DNA of 64,000 bases from Peteryoungia rhizophila (GTDB lineage: Bacteria; Pseudomonadota; Alphaproteobacteria; Rhizobiales; Rhizobiaceae). Below are positions 1-11,450 of the stretch, piece by piece. The first letter of the stretch is position 1. Every line of letters begins with the position of its first letter. The stretch spans positions 124,001 through 188,000 of the forward strand of contig NZ_STGT01000005.1 of the NCBI RefSeq assembly GCF_004912145.1. The letters run 5' to 3'. The notes under the pieces are model-generated. The model made no database searches. It saw nothing but the letters and a program-made list of their open reading frames with translations, and was not told the origin of the DNA. The position numbers and the translations under genes are program-made.

Positions 1-68
1 TCTTCCGCCGCGCGGCCGAAATGCTGCTGGCGGGCGAGCGCGATGAAAAATTCCAACTTGTCGATCAT
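1..68 (-). CDS. LysR-family transcriptional regulator, N-terminus only (cut by window edge)
   Basis: Reading the minus strand from an ATG at 68 gives a peptide beginning MIDKLEFFIALARQQHFGRA, the usual opening of a LysR winged-helix DNA-binding domain (first helix plus the 'FGRAA' turn). A GGCGGGG stretch just upstream can serve as ribosome binding site. Only about 22 residues are inside the window, so the effector domain and the target cannot be seen. It lies 33 bases downstream of the ArsR-family gene in the same direction and may be co-transcribed with it; that is inference. Confidence 0.7.
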   Translation of the reverse strand, partial: MIDKLEFFIALARQQHFGRAAE

Positions 69-101
69 GTCCCCGCCCGCTTTTCGATCATCACCGCGCT
101 G

Positions 102-464
102 CTAGGCCTCGGCGAGAGCCTCTGCTTCGCTCGTGTTCGCGGCCTTAGGACTGCAATACATCTTGTAGAGGACGGAGATCAGTTCGGCGAGTTGCGGATC
201 AGCGATACGGTAGTAGATCTGCCGCCCCTCGCGGCGGGTCTGCACCACCTGGTCGCCTCTCAGCCGCGCCAGTTGCTGGGAGACGACTGCCTGCTGAATC
301 CCGAGAAACTGTTCGATCTCGCCGACGGTCTTCTCGCCCTGGCAGAGCATGCAGAGCATCAGGAGGCGCGTTTCATGCGAAAGCGCCTTCAACAATCCGC
401 TAGCTTCGCGCGCCTTCGAGAGGAAGTCGTCCAGGGTCTCGGATGTCAGGGGCGTTTCCTTCAT
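102..464 (-). CDS. ArsR/SmtB-family regulator, BigR/SqrR-like
   Basis: A 120-residue winged-helix repressor of the ArsR family. The recognition region 'IQQAVVSQQLARLRGDQVV' and wing 'RREGRQIYYRI' are clear. Cysteines are at 38, 41 and 104. The Cys38-Cys104 spacing of 66 is the same as that of the redox/persulfide-sensing pair in BigR (42/108) and SqrR (41/107), as I remember those proteins, and the residues around both cysteines match that subgroup. A metal-type site is therefore less likely. The start at 464 (MKETPL) is chosen over the longer frame because family members begin near it. A short palindrome upstream at 529-541 may be its operator. Targets are not obvious in the window. Confidence 0.85.
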   Translation of the reverse strand: MKETPLTSETLDDFLSKAREASGLLKALSHETRLLMLCMLCQGEKTVGEIEQFLGIQQAVVSQQLARLRGDQVVQTRREGRQIYYRIADPQLAELISVLYKMYCSPKAANTSEAEALAEA

Positions 465-528
465 GGCGATATCCAGCGATTGTGTGGCGCATGTCCGACG
501 GGAGCCGCAATCTGACCCCTGCGGTCTT

Positions 529-541
529 CCTATCATATAGG
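529..541. promoter_or_regulatory. Short palindrome upstream of the ArsR gene, possible operator
   Basis: CCTATCATATAGG is a perfect 5-bp inverted repeat around CAT, about 65 bases upstream of the ArsR-family start and 10 bases from the end of ldh. Read on the minus strand it contains TATGAT, a good -10 hexamer, so a dimeric repressor bound here would block transcription. I see no convincing -35 at 17 bp. Function is inferred from position only. Confidence 0.35.
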
Positions 542-550
542 TTGCCCGAC

Positions 551-1600
<1,050 letters not shown>

Positions 1601-1653
1601 CTATGCCCTCTGATTTAATGTCGGAAACTCTGAATGAGGGGAATTGAGGGAAC

Positions 1654-2580
1654 ATGAGACGGCTGCCGGCCCTATCCGCCATGAAGGTTTTCGAGGTGGT
1701 CGGTCAGACCCGAAGCTTCACCCGCGCCGCGGAATTGCTGAACCTGACCCAAAGCGCGGTCAGCCGCCAGGTGCGCAATCTTGAGGAACAGCTCGGCGAA
1801 ACACTCGTCATCCGCAGGCATCATCACCTGGAGCTGACCGCCTCGGGCGCCGAACTGCTCGCCTCGCTGCAGCACGCCTTCCACACCGTCGAGATGACCG
1901 TTCGGAACATCCGCGAAAAGAGCAATCTCCGCCGTCTCCGGATCAACGTGCCACCGACCTTTGCCAAGCGCTGGCTGATGCCGCGCCTGATGAGCCTCAG
2001 GGCCTTCCTGCCGGACGTTGACCTGAGCATCACCACCGATCTCGAAGACAACCTTTCGGAACGCGGCATGCTGGACTGCGCCATCCGCTTCGGGGACGGC
2101 GAGTGGCCGAGCCTGCGCTCGGAACGTCTCTTCACCGAACGCCATATCGCCGTCTGCGCTCCCCATCTCATGGAAGGCCTGCGGGACGGCGAGGCGATCG
2201 ACCTCTCCTGCTTCACTTTCCTGCATGTCCTGGCTTCTGCGGATCAGCGTTATCTCACCTGGCAACGCTGGCTGGATGCGGCAGGCCTCACCGAGACCGA
2301 CACGCAAGGCGGACTGGAATTCGACCTGCTCGATCTCGTTATCGAAGCGGCCTGCAATGGGCTGGGGGTCGCGGTGGCGGACAGATCGATGGTCGCGCCG
2401 CTGATGCAGACGGGCGCGCTCAAACAGGTATTGGATGTCGAAGTCGAGGGCCACGAATCCTACTGGCTCGTGACCCGCACTGACAGATCGCTATCCCCGC
2501 ATGTCGAGGCGCTCAGGCGCTGGCTGAGCCATGAAATCGGCACAGGCTCGATGCCGGCACTCAGACAGGCGAACGCCTGA
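1654..2580 (+). CDS. LysR-family regulator, GcvA-like
   Basis: 308 residues. The N-terminus (about 1-65) is a LysR winged helix with 'SFTRAAELLNLTQSAVSRQV'; the rest is the two-lobed effector domain. The opening RRLPALSAMKVFE and overall layout resemble the GcvA/AmpR group. The ATG is preceded by GAGGGAAC. It is divergent from ldh and lies 101 bases upstream of the aldehyde dehydrogenase on the same strand, so it may control ldh, the downstream catabolic genes, or both. The inducer cannot be deduced. The tail of the gene at 2531-2580 shows no terminator before the next gene. Confidence 0.9.
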   Translation: MRRLPALSAMKVFEVVGQTRSFTRAAELLNLTQSAVSRQVRNLEEQLGETLVIRRHHHLELTASGAELLASLQHAFHTVEMTVRNIREKSNLRRLRINVPPTFAKRWLMPRLMSLRAFLPDVDLSITTDLEDNLSERGMLDCAIRFGDGEWPSLRSERLFTERHIAVCAPHLMEGLRDGEAIDLSCFTFLHVLASADQRYLTWQRWLDAAGLTETDTQGGLEFDLLDLVIEAACNGLGVAVADRSMVAPLMQTGALKQVLDVEVEGHESYWLVTRTDRSLSPHVEALRRWLSHEIGTGSMPALRQANA

Positions 2581-2681
2581 AACATTCCTTTTTGGAATGC
2601 TCACCCCGACAATAAGTCGCTTGCGAAGCAGGAGGGCCGGCTTCCTACTTGGAGGTACTGTCCGTTGCCGGAGCGCCTGCC

Positions 2682-4106
2682 ATGTCCACCTTCCAGAACT
2701 TCATTGCCGGATCGTTTCGCGAGACGGGGCCACGCCAGACGATCGAGGTGAAAAACCCCGCCAATGGTCGGGTTTTTGCATCGGTCACCTCGGCAACGGA
2801 AGCCGATGTCATCGAGGCGGTGGACGCTGCCGCTGTTGCCCAGAAACCCTGGGGCCGTCTGCCGGCCATTGAGCGGGGCAATGCGCTGCGCAGGCTCGCC
2901 GACGCCGTCGAAAGGCATCAGCAGAAGATCGGTGCGGCCCTGGCGCTGGAATCCGGCAAGAGCCTTGACGATGCCGTGGCCGAAACCGGCTACGGTGTTG
3001 AGTTGATGCGCTACCATGCCGAATGGGCACGCCGGGTCGAGGGCGAGGTGATCGAGAGCGACACGCCGGATGAGACGCTGATGCTGAAGCGGGCACCGAT
3101 CGGCGTCGTCGCCTGCCTGATCCCCTTCAACTTCCCGATCTACACGCTGGTGCGCAAGATTGCGCCGGCCCTGATCACCGGCAATGCCGTGGTCGTCCGT
3201 CCCAGCAACAACACGCCGACTTCGGCCTTCGTCTTTGCTGAAGCGATCAAGGAGGCAGATCTTCCCGCAGGCCTCGTCAGCATCATGGCCATGAGCCATG
3301 AGGTGGCCCAGGTCATGTCCACCCGCCGCGAAGTCGGGATGATCACCCTGACCGGCAGCGTAGCCGCAGGCCAGACGGTTCTGGACTACTGCAAGGCCAA
3401 TATCGCAAAGCCCTCGCTGGAACTCGGCGGCAAGACGCCCGTGATCGTGGAACCGGATACCGATCTCGATGTGGTGACGAAAAGCGTGCTCGCCGCCAAG
3501 ACGGCCCATTGCGGCCAGGTCTGCACCTCCGTCGAGCGGCTTTACGTGCATGCCTCCGTGCATGGAACGCTTCTCGCCAAGCTCAAGGACGCCTTCGAGC
3601 GCCGCCATTATGGCGATCGCGCCGAGGATCCGACCCGCATGGGACCGCTGGCCAATGCCGCAGCCCGTCTGCGCGTCCATCACATGGTGGAACGGGCCAA
3701 GGCCGATGGCGCCGTCATCGAGACGGGCGGCTTCCTGCCACCTGATGATGGCTATTTCTATCCGCCAACACTGCTCTCCGACTGCCGCCAGGACATGGAG
3801 ATCGTCCAGGAGGAGGTCTTCGGACCGGTCCTCGCCGTCATCCCCTATACCGATTTCGACGAGGCGCTTGCCATGGCGAGCGACCACCAGTTCGGCCTCG
3901 CCTCGGTCGTCTTTACCGAGAACTACCGCAAGGTGATGAAGGCCGCGAACGAGATCGAGGCGGGCGAGCTCTACATCAACCGCTTCCCGGCCGACCCCTA
4001 CCAGGGCTACCACGCCGGCTGGAAGCGCTCCGGCCTCGGCGGCGACGACGGCAAGCACGGCATGCTGGAATTTACCCAGACGCGCCTCGTCATCCTCAAG
4101 CACTGA
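2682..4106 (+). CDS. Aldehyde dehydrogenase (AldA/lactaldehyde dehydrogenase-like)
   Basis: NAD(P)-dependent oxidation of an aldehyde to a carboxylate. 474 residues from the ATG at 2682, which has GGAG 9 bases upstream; the frame opens earlier with TTG at 2649 but that start lacks family similarity. Catalytic Glu247 lies in 'LELGGK' and catalytic Cys281 in 'GQVC'. The usual cofactor-binding 'KPxE' (K192/E195 in mammalian ALDH2) reads 'RPSN' at 173-176, which is unusual. The region after Cys281 ('ERLYV') resembles E. coli AldA. It is 27 bases from the enolase-superfamily gene and likely in one transcript with it and the GMC gene. Substrate unknown; a sugar-derived or small hydroxy-aldehyde is plausible. 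Confidence 0.88.
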   Translation: MSTFQNFIAGSFRETGPRQTIEVKNPANGRVFASVTSATEADVIEAVDAAAVAQKPWGRLPAIERGNALRRLADAVERHQQKIGAALALESGKSLDDAVAETGYGVELMRYHAEWARRVEGEVIESDTPDETLMLKRAPIGVVACLIPFNFPIYTLVRKIAPALITGNAVVVRPSNNTPTSAFVFAEAIKEADLPAGLVSIMAMSHEVAQVMSTRREVGMITLTGSVAAGQTVLDYCKANIAKPSLELGGKTPVIVEPDTDLDVVTKSVLAAKTAHCGQVCTSVERLYVHASVHGTLLAKLKDAFERRHYGDRAEDPTRMGPLANAAARLRVHHMVERAKADGAVIETGGFLPPDDGYFYPPTLLSDCRQDMEIVQEEVFGPVLAVIPYTDFDEALAMASDHQFGLASVVFTENYRKVMKAANEIEAGELYINRFPADPYQGYHAGWKRSGLGGDDGKHGMLEFTQTRLVILKH

Positions 4107-4133
4107 CCATATCGCGGCACCAAGGGGGCATCC

Positions 4134-5351
4134 ATGAAAGTCGCTTCGCTCAAGACACACGTTGTCGCAACGCCCGCGCCGCAGATCGGCGGCATGTACT
4201 GGATCTTCGTCGAGCTGGAGACGGCCTGCGGCATAAAGGGCGTCGGCGAAATCTATTCGACCGCCTTCCACCCCTCCGGCATCGCCGTCCTGGTCGAAGA
4301 CGTCTTCACCCGCTATCTGGAGGGTCACGATCCGCACCAGATCGAACGCTTCTGGCGTGCGGCCTATTCGAGCGGCTTTACACAACGACCCGACCCGACC
4401 ATGGTCGGGATCATCTCCGGTCTCGAAATCGCCTGCTGGGACATCATCGGCAAGGCGGCGGGACGGCCGGTGGCCGATCTGCTCGGCGGCCCGGTCCATG
4501 ACAAGCTGCGCGCCTATACCTATCTCTACCCGAAAAACGCATCAGGCGAATACGACTACAACGATCCGGATCTCGCCGCCGAAGAGGCGATCCGCATGGT
4601 CGAGGCCGGCTTTACCGGGCTGAAATTCGATCCGGCGGGCCCCTACACCAATTATTCCGGTCACCAGCTCTCGCTTCCCGTCATGGATCGTTGCGAAGAG
4701 TTTTGCCGGAAGATCCGCGATGCGATCGGCAACCGCGCCGACATCCTCTTCGGAACCCACGGCCAGATGGTGCCGTCGTCGGCGATCCGTCTCGCCAAGC
4801 GGCTCGAAAAGTATGATCCGCTCTGGTTCGAGGAGCCGGTACCGCCCGGCCAGGAAGCCGCCATGGCGGAAGTCGCGCGCGCCACATCGATCCCCGTCTC
4901 GACGGGCGAGCGGCTAACGACAAAGTATGAATTCCAGAGAGTATTGCAGCATGGCTCTGCCTCCATCCTGCAGATGAATGTCGCTCGCGTCGGCGGCTTG
5001 CTGGAGGCGAAGAAGATCGCCGGGATGGCCGAGGCCTTTTATGCGCAGATCGCGCCGCACCTCTATAACGGCCCGGTCGGGGCAGCCGCCTCGATCCAGC
5101 TGGCAGCGACCTGTCCGAACTTCCTCATCCATGAGGCGATCATGGATTTCGGCGGCTTCCATGCCGAGGTGCTGAAGACGAAGATCGGCTTCGACGACGG
5201 CTATCTCATTCCTTCGCGCGAACCGGGGCTTGGCATCGAATTGAACCACGACGTCATCGCGAGGCACACGCCCTATACCGGCGACAGGCTGCACTTGCAG
5301 ATGGCAGCGGAGCATGCCGACGTGAAAGACTTCATGCCGGCCAAGGGCTGA
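4134..5351 (+). CDS. Enolase-superfamily (mandelate racemase/muconate lactonizing) protein, acid-sugar dehydratase-like
   Basis: 405 residues with the MR/MLE N-terminal lid and TIM barrel. Residues line up with E. coli D-galactonate dehydratase (DgoD, numbering from memory) at a constant offset of 24: Glu233 and Glu259 match the second and third Mg ligands, His209 and His309 the catalytic histidines. The first Mg ligand (Asp183 in DgoD) is Gly207 here, in 'FGTHGQ'. The fold assignment is safe; the reaction is not. It may still bind metal with a changed ligand set, act on a different acid sugar, or be inactive as a dehydratase. It lies between an aldehyde dehydrogenase and a GMC oxidoreductase with gaps of 27 and 10 bases. 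Confidence 0.85.
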   Translation: MKVASLKTHVVATPAPQIGGMYWIFVELETACGIKGVGEIYSTAFHPSGIAVLVEDVFTRYLEGHDPHQIERFWRAAYSSGFTQRPDPTMVGIISGLEIACWDIIGKAAGRPVADLLGGPVHDKLRAYTYLYPKNASGEYDYNDPDLAAEEAIRMVEAGFTGLKFDPAGPYTNYSGHQLSLPVMDRCEEFCRKIRDAIGNRADILFGTHGQMVPSSAIRLAKRLEKYDPLWFEEPVPPGQEAAMAEVARATSIPVSTGERLTTKYEFQRVLQHGSASILQMNVARVGGLLEAKKIAGMAEAFYAQIAPHLYNGPVGAAASIQLAATCPNFLIHEAIMDFGGFHAEVLKTKIGFDDGYLIPSREPGLGIELNHDVIARHTPYTGDRLHLQMAAEHADVKDFMPAKG

Positions 5352-5361
5352 GGGACACCCG

Positions 5362-6981
5362 ATGATCTTCGATTTCATCGTGGTCGGTGCAGGCTCGGCA
5401 GGCTGCATCGTGGCAAGTCGCCTGAGCGAAAGCGGGCGCCATTCCGTGCTGCTCATCGAGGCAGGCGGAGAAGACAAGTCCTTCTGGTTCAAGATCCCGG
5501 TCGGCTACGCCAAGAGCTACTACAATCCCAAGGTCAACTGGATGTACCGCACCGAACCGGAGGCAAACCTCGGCGGCCGCCGCATTTATGCCCCGCGCGG
5601 CAAGGTGCAGGGCGGCTCCGGCTCGATCAACGCCATGGTTTTCGTGCGGGGTGCCGCAGAGGACTTCGACGACTGGCGGACCGCCGGAAATCCCGGCTGG
5701 GGCTTTGACGACGTGCTGCCCTACTTCCGCAAGCTGGAAACCCATGCCCGAGGAGAGAGCACCTGGCATGGCGGAAGTGGACCGATCCAGGTGACGCCAA
5801 TGCGCGGATCAACACATGCCTGCAGTGACGCCTTCCTCGCCGCCTGTGACGAACTGCGCATTCCGCTCAACGAAGATTTCAACGGCTCGACTATCGAGGG
5901 CGCCGGCGTCTACGACGTCAACACAAGGCGCGGCCAGCGCTCCCATTCCAGCGCGGAATATCTGCGCCCCGCCCTGAAGCGACCGAACCTCACCATCGAG
6001 CTCCAAGCCCATGCGCGCCGCCTGCTGGTGGATCAGGATGGCAGGGTCGCCGGCGTGGAAGTGATGCAGCATGGCCGTTTGCGCAGCTTTACTGCCCGTC
6101 GGGAGGTCATCCTCGCTGCCGGCGCCGTCGATACACCGAAACTCATGCAACTCTCCGGTTTCGGGGATGGGTCCGCGCTGTTTGGCCATGGAATCGAGAC
6201 CCGCAAACATTTGCCGGCCGTTGGCAAAAATCTGCAGGATCATCTCTGCGCCAGCTTCTATTACCGCTCGAAACAGCCGACGCTGAACGGCGAGTTCGCA
6301 AGCCTCATCGGCCAGGCCCGCTTCGGACTGACCTGGCTCCTGAAACGCAGCGGCCCCTTCGCGATGAGCGTCAACCAGGCCGGCGGCTTCTTTCGCGGGT
6401 CGCCCGAGGAGGCGCGGCCCAATATCCAAGTCTACTTCAACCCGCTGTCCTACCGCATTCCGGACAATCCGCGTGCGGGACTGACGCCGGAACCCTATCC
6501 AGGCTTTTTGATCGCCTTTAATCCCTGTCGGCCGACGAGTAAGGGCACGATCACGATCGCCTCGCCTGATGCAGCGGACGCTCCATTGATCCGGCCGAAC
6601 TATCTTTCGACAGATCGCGATGTGGAGGAGGTCTTGCAGGGTAGCCGACTCATGCGCCGGATTGCAGATGCGAACGCGCTCGCCGGATGGGTAGAGGAAG
6701 AGGTCTCCCCGTCAAAGGCTGCGGATACGGATGCCAAGCTGCTCGACTATTTTCGTCTCAACAGCGGCTCTATCTATCACCTGTGCGGGACCTGCGCGAT
6801 GGGCACCGATCCCCTCGAGACCGTGGTCAATGCGCGCCTGAAGGTGCATGGCGTGCCGGGCCTGCGCATCGTCGATGCCTCGATCTTCCCCAACATCACG
6901 GCTGGCAACATCAATGCACCGACGATGATGGTCGCGGAAAAGGGTGCGGCAATGATCCTGGAAGACGCTGCTTCCGCCTGA
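5362..6981 (+). CDS. GMC-family FAD oxidoreductase (choline dehydrogenase-like)
   Basis: 539 residues. The FAD-binding dinucleotide fold 'GAGSAG' is at residue 9 with 'LLIEAG' after it. The GMC signature 'GGSGSIN' is near 84-90. The catalytic pair is His473 ('YHLCGTCAMG') and Asn518 ('GNINAPT'), typical of bacterial alcohol dehydrogenases of this family. These enzymes oxidise primary alcohols to aldehydes, passing electrons to a carrier or oxygen. No signal peptide is visible, so it is probably cytoplasmic. It is the last gene of the plus-strand cluster, followed by a terminator at 6994. The aldehyde product could feed the ALDH two genes upstream; this is inference. Confidence 0.9.
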   Translation: MIFDFIVVGAGSAGCIVASRLSESGRHSVLLIEAGGEDKSFWFKIPVGYAKSYYNPKVNWMYRTEPEANLGGRRIYAPRGKVQGGSGSINAMVFVRGAAEDFDDWRTAGNPGWGFDDVLPYFRKLETHARGESTWHGGSGPIQVTPMRGSTHACSDAFLAACDELRIPLNEDFNGSTIEGAGVYDVNTRRGQRSHSSAEYLRPALKRPNLTIELQAHARRLLVDQDGRVAGVEVMQHGRLRSFTARREVILAAGAVDTPKLMQLSGFGDGSALFGHGIETRKHLPAVGKNLQDHLCASFYYRSKQPTLNGEFASLIGQARFGLTWLLKRSGPFAMSVNQAGGFFRGSPEEARPNIQVYFNPLSYRIPDNPRAGLTPEPYPGFLIAFNPCRPTSKGTITIASPDAADAPLIRPNYLSTDRDVEEVLQGSRLMRRIADANALAGWVEEEVSPSKAADTDAKLLDYFRLNSGSIYHLCGTCAMGTDPLETVVNARLKVHGVPGLRIVDASIFPNITAGNINAPTMMVAEKGAAMILEDAASA

Positions 6982-6993
6982 CGTCAGGGCATG

Positions 6994-7023
6994 AAAAAAG
7001 CCGGACCCAAGGGCCCGGCTTTA
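6994..7023. terminator. Bidirectional terminator between the GMC gene and atpC
   Basis: AAAGCCGG (6997-7004) pairs with CCGGCTTT (7015-7022), with a further GGGCCC-type inner pairing. It is flanked by an A-run on the left and T-rich sequence on the right, so it can act on transcripts arriving from either side. It lies 12 bases after the GMC stop and 25 bases after the atpC stop. Confidence 0.8.
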
Positions 7024-7047
7024 ATTACGCAATTCGTGATCAGCCAA

Positions 7048-7455
7048 TCAGGCAGCGACGAGGACGCCGTTCAGGTTGGTGAGCTCAGAGAGATACTGCT
7101 CGAGCTTGGTGCGGTGTTCGTGATGCTCGACGCCTTCCAGCTCCTTGCGGGCTTCGTCGATCCGCTTGGTCAGCGTGTCAGGCGCGATCTCCGAAAGGGG
7201 AACAGCGGACTCGGCCAGCAGCGTGCAGCCCGTCGGCAGGACGTCGGCGAAACCACCGAAGACCACGTATTTGGTAACCTGACCGGAGGCGAGCTTCACG
7301 GTCACCACGCCCGGCTTGATCGTCGTCATGGTCGGCGCATGATTGGCCATGACGGTCATTTCGCCTTCCGTTGCCGGAATGACGACTTCGATCACCTGTT
7401 CGGAGAGCAGAAGACGCTCGGGCGAAACGAGCTCAAAGTTGAAATTGTCGGCCAT
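7048..7455 (-). CDS. atpC: F1F0 ATP synthase subunit epsilon
   Basis: 135 residues. An N-terminal beta-sandwich ('FELVSPERLLLSEQV', 'IPATEGEMTVM..HAP') is followed by a two-helix C-terminal domain. It forms part of the central stalk with gamma and regulates ATP hydrolysis. It is the last gene of the minus-strand set atpH-A-G-D-C, 69 bases after atpD, with a terminator just beyond. Confidence 0.97.
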   Translation of the reverse strand: MADNFNFELVSPERLLLSEQVIEVVIPATEGEMTVMANHAPTMTTIKPGVVTVKLASGQVTKYVVFGGFADVLPTGCTLLAESAVPLSEIAPDTLTKRIDEARKELEGVEHHEHRTKLEQYLSELTNLNGVLVAA

Positions 7456-7524
7456 GGTCGTTCACTTCTCTGATGAAGGATGGAGCGGCGCGCGGGTGAT
7501 CCCGCGTGCCGGCATTCCCTGTAC

Positions 7525-8988
<1,464 letters not shown>

Positions 8989-9012
8989 TTATCTTACCCT
9001 CTTTCCTTAACC

Positions 9013-9891
9013 TCAGAGCGCTTCCGCGCCCGAAATGATTTCAATGAGTTCCTTGGTGATCTGCGCCTGACGCTGGCGGTTGTACGAAAGCGTCAATTTG
9101 TTGATCATCTCACCGGCATTGCGCGTCGCATTGTCCATGGCGCTCATCTTGGCGCCCATTTCACCAGCGACGTTTTCGAGCAGGGCCCGGAAAATCTGAA
9201 CCGAGATATTGCGCGGGATGAGATCTTCGAGGATCCCGGCCGCATCCGGCTCGTATTCGTAGAGCGCAGACGCGCCACCCTGCGGAGCAGCCTCGGCCGG
9301 AGCGGCCGGGATGATCTGCTGAGCGGTCGGGATCTGGCTGATCACCGACTTGAACTCGGAATAGAACAGCGTGCAGACATCGAACTCGCCGCGATCGAAC
9401 ATGCCGATGACCTTGCGACCGATCGCATCCGCATTGGTGAAGCCGATACGCTTCACTTCGCGCAGATCCGCACGCTCGACGATCATGCCGGCGAATTCAC
9501 GACGCAGACTGTCATAACCCTTCTTGCCGACGCAGAAGATCTTGACCGTCTTGCCCTGCGCCAGGAGCTTCCGCGCATGGTCACGGGCGAAACGCGCGAT
9601 CGACGAGTTGAAACCGCCACACAGACCACGTTCGGCCGTGCAGACGACGAGCAAATGCACGTCGTCCTTGCCGGTGCCCGTCATCAGGCGCGGTGCGCTG
9701 TCGTCCGAACCCACGGCCTGCGCGATGTTGGCCAGGACGACACCCATGCGCTGCGAGTACGGGCGGGCAGCCTCGGCCGCTTCCTGTGCACGACGCAGCT
9801 TCGCCGCGGCGACCATCTTCATCGCCTTGGTGATCTTCTGCGTCGCCTTGACGGAGGCGATCCGGTTTTTCAGATCCTTAAGTGAAGGCAT
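9013..9891 (-). CDS. atpG: F1F0 ATP synthase subunit gamma
   Basis: 292 residues, the rotary shaft of F1. The conserved N-terminal coiled coil ('[21 protein letters not shown]') and the C-terminal helix ('[20 protein letters not shown]') are intact. An insertion around residue 200 is rich in Ala, Pro and Gly ('[14 protein letters not shown]'), of the kind seen in rhizobial gamma subunits. The gap to atpA is 29 bases. Confidence 0.97.
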   Translation of the reverse strand: MPSLKDLKNRIASVKATQKITKAMKMVAAAKLRRAQEAAEAARPYSQRMGVVLANIAQAVGSDDSAPRLMTGTGKDDVHLLVVCTAERGLCGGFNSSIARFARDHARKLLAQGKTVKIFCVGKKGYDSLRREFAGMIVERADLREVKRIGFTNADAIGRKVIGMFDRGEFDVCTLFYSEFKSVISQIPTAQQIIPAAPAEAAPQGGASALYEYEPDAAGILEDLIPRNISVQIFRALLENVAGEMGAKMSAMDNATRNAGEMINKLTLSYNRQRQAQITKELIEIISGAEAL

Positions 9892-9920
9892 CCGTTATCC
9901 GTCCTTGGCTTGAGCCTGAA

Positions 9921-11450
9921 TTAGGCGAAGTTCTTCACGAAGCTGTCGAGGGCGGCCTTGAGCTTGCCCTTGGTGTCGTCGCTGATCGCCTTATCGGTGC
10001 GGATCGAGTCGAGGATCGCCTTGCCTTCCGAACGGAGGTAGGCGAGGAAGCCCTGCTCGAACTTGCCAACGTCGGAAACCGGGATCTTGTCCAGGTAGCC
10101 GTTCACGCCAGCGAAGATAACCGCGACCTGCTCTTCCGTCTTGAGCGGAGAGAACTGCGGCTGCTTCAGGAGTTCCGTCAGACGGGCACCACGGTTCAGC
10201 AGGCGCTGGGTGGCGGCGTCAAGGTCGGAACCGAACTGGGCGAAGGCGGCCATTTCGCGATACTGGGCGAGCTCGCCCTTGATCGAGCCAGCAACCTGCT
10301 TCATCGCCTTGATCTGCGCGGCAGAACCGACGCGCGAAACAGACAGACCGACGTTAACGGCCGGACGGATGCCCTGGTAGAACAGGTCGGTTTCGAGGAA
10401 GATCTGGCCGTCGGTGATCGAGATCACGTTCGTCGGAATGAAGGCCGAAACGTCGTTACCCTGGGTTTCGATGACCGGCAGAGCGGTCAGCGAGCCGGCG
10501 CCAGCAGCGTCGCCCATCTTGGCAGCGCGCTCAAGCAGACGAGAATGCAGGTAGAAAACGTCGCCCGGGTATGCTTCGCGGCCCGGCGGACGGCGCAGCA
10601 GAAGCGACATCTGACGGTAAGCGACAGCCTGCTTGGACAGGTCGTCATAGGCGATCAGGGCATGCATGCCGTTGTCGCGGAAGTATTCACCCATGGCGCA
10701 ACCGGCGAACGGTGCCAGGTACTGCATCGGAGCCGGATCGGAAGCCGTTGCAGCAATGATGATCGAATACTGCAGCGCGCCGCGTTCTTCGAGAACCTTG
10801 ACGAACTGGGCAACAGTCGAACGCTTCTGGCCGATAGCCACGTAGACGCAGTACAGCTTTTCGTTCTCGGGACCATTGTCGTGCACAGCCTTCTGGTTGA
10901 GGAAGGCGTCCAGAATGATGGCGGTCTTGCCGGTCTGACGGTCACCGATAACCAGCTCGCGCTGGCCACGACCGACCGGGATCAGCGCGTCGATGGCCTT
11001 GAGGCCGGTCGACATCGGCTCATGAACCGACTTGCGCGGGATGATGCCCGGAGCCTTCACGTCGACGCGCGAACGGCGAGTTGCGTTGATCGGGCCCTTG
11101 CCGTCGATCGGGTTGCCGAGCGCGTCAACGACGCGGCCGAGCAGTTCCGGACCAACCGGAACGTCGACGATGGCGCCGGTCCGCTTGACGATGTCGCCTT
11201 CCTTGATGCCACGGTCGGCACCGAAGAGAACCACACCAACATTGTCGGCTTCAAGGTTGAGCGCCATGCCGCGGATGCCGCCCGGAAACTCCACCATTTC
11301 GCCGGCCTGGACGTTGTCGAGGCCGTAAACGCGGGCGATACCGTCACCGACGGACAGAACCTGGCCAACTTCCGAGACTTCCGCCTCTTTGCCGAAGTCC
11401 TTGATTTGATCTTTCAGAATTGCGGAAATTTCCGCGGCGCGGATATCCAT
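9921..11450 (-). CDS. atpA: F1F0 ATP synthase subunit alpha
   Basis: 509 residues, the non-catalytic nucleotide-binding subunit of F1. It opens with '[16 protein letters not shown]' and has the P-loop '[10 protein letters not shown]'. Its ATG overlaps the atpH stop by one base (TGATG), consistent with translational coupling and one transcript. Confidence 0.98.
   Translation of the reverse strand: MDIRAAEISAILKDQIKDFGKEAEVSEVGQVLSVGDGIARVYGLDNVQAGEMVEFPGGIRGMALNLEADNVGVVLFGADRGIKEGDIVKRTGAIVDVPVGPELLGRVVDALGNPIDGKGPINATRRSRVDVKAPGIIPRKSVHEPMSTGLKAIDALIPVGRGQRELVIGDRQTGKTAIILDAFLNQKAVHDNGPENEKLYCVYVAIGQKRSTVAQFVKVLEERGALQYSIIIAATASDPAPMQYLAPFAGCAMGEYFRDNGMHALIAYDDLSKQAVAYRQMSLLLRRPPGREAYPGDVFYLHSRLLERAAKMGDAAGAGSLTALPVIETQGNDVSAFIPTNVISITDGQIFLETDLFYQGIRPAVNVGLSVSRVGSAAQIKAMKQVAGSIKGELAQYREMAAFAQFGSDLDAATQRLLNRGARLTELLKQPQFSPLKTEEQVAVIFAGVNGYLDKIPVSDVGKFEQGFLAYLRSEGKAILDSIRTDKAISDDTKGKLKAALDSFVKNFA

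Noticed and set aside
2601..4499. A 632-codon minus-strand frame opposite the aldehyde dehydrogenase
   Set aside because: Antisense shadow of a gene with clear catalytic motifs; the translation has no domain and no ribosome binding site.
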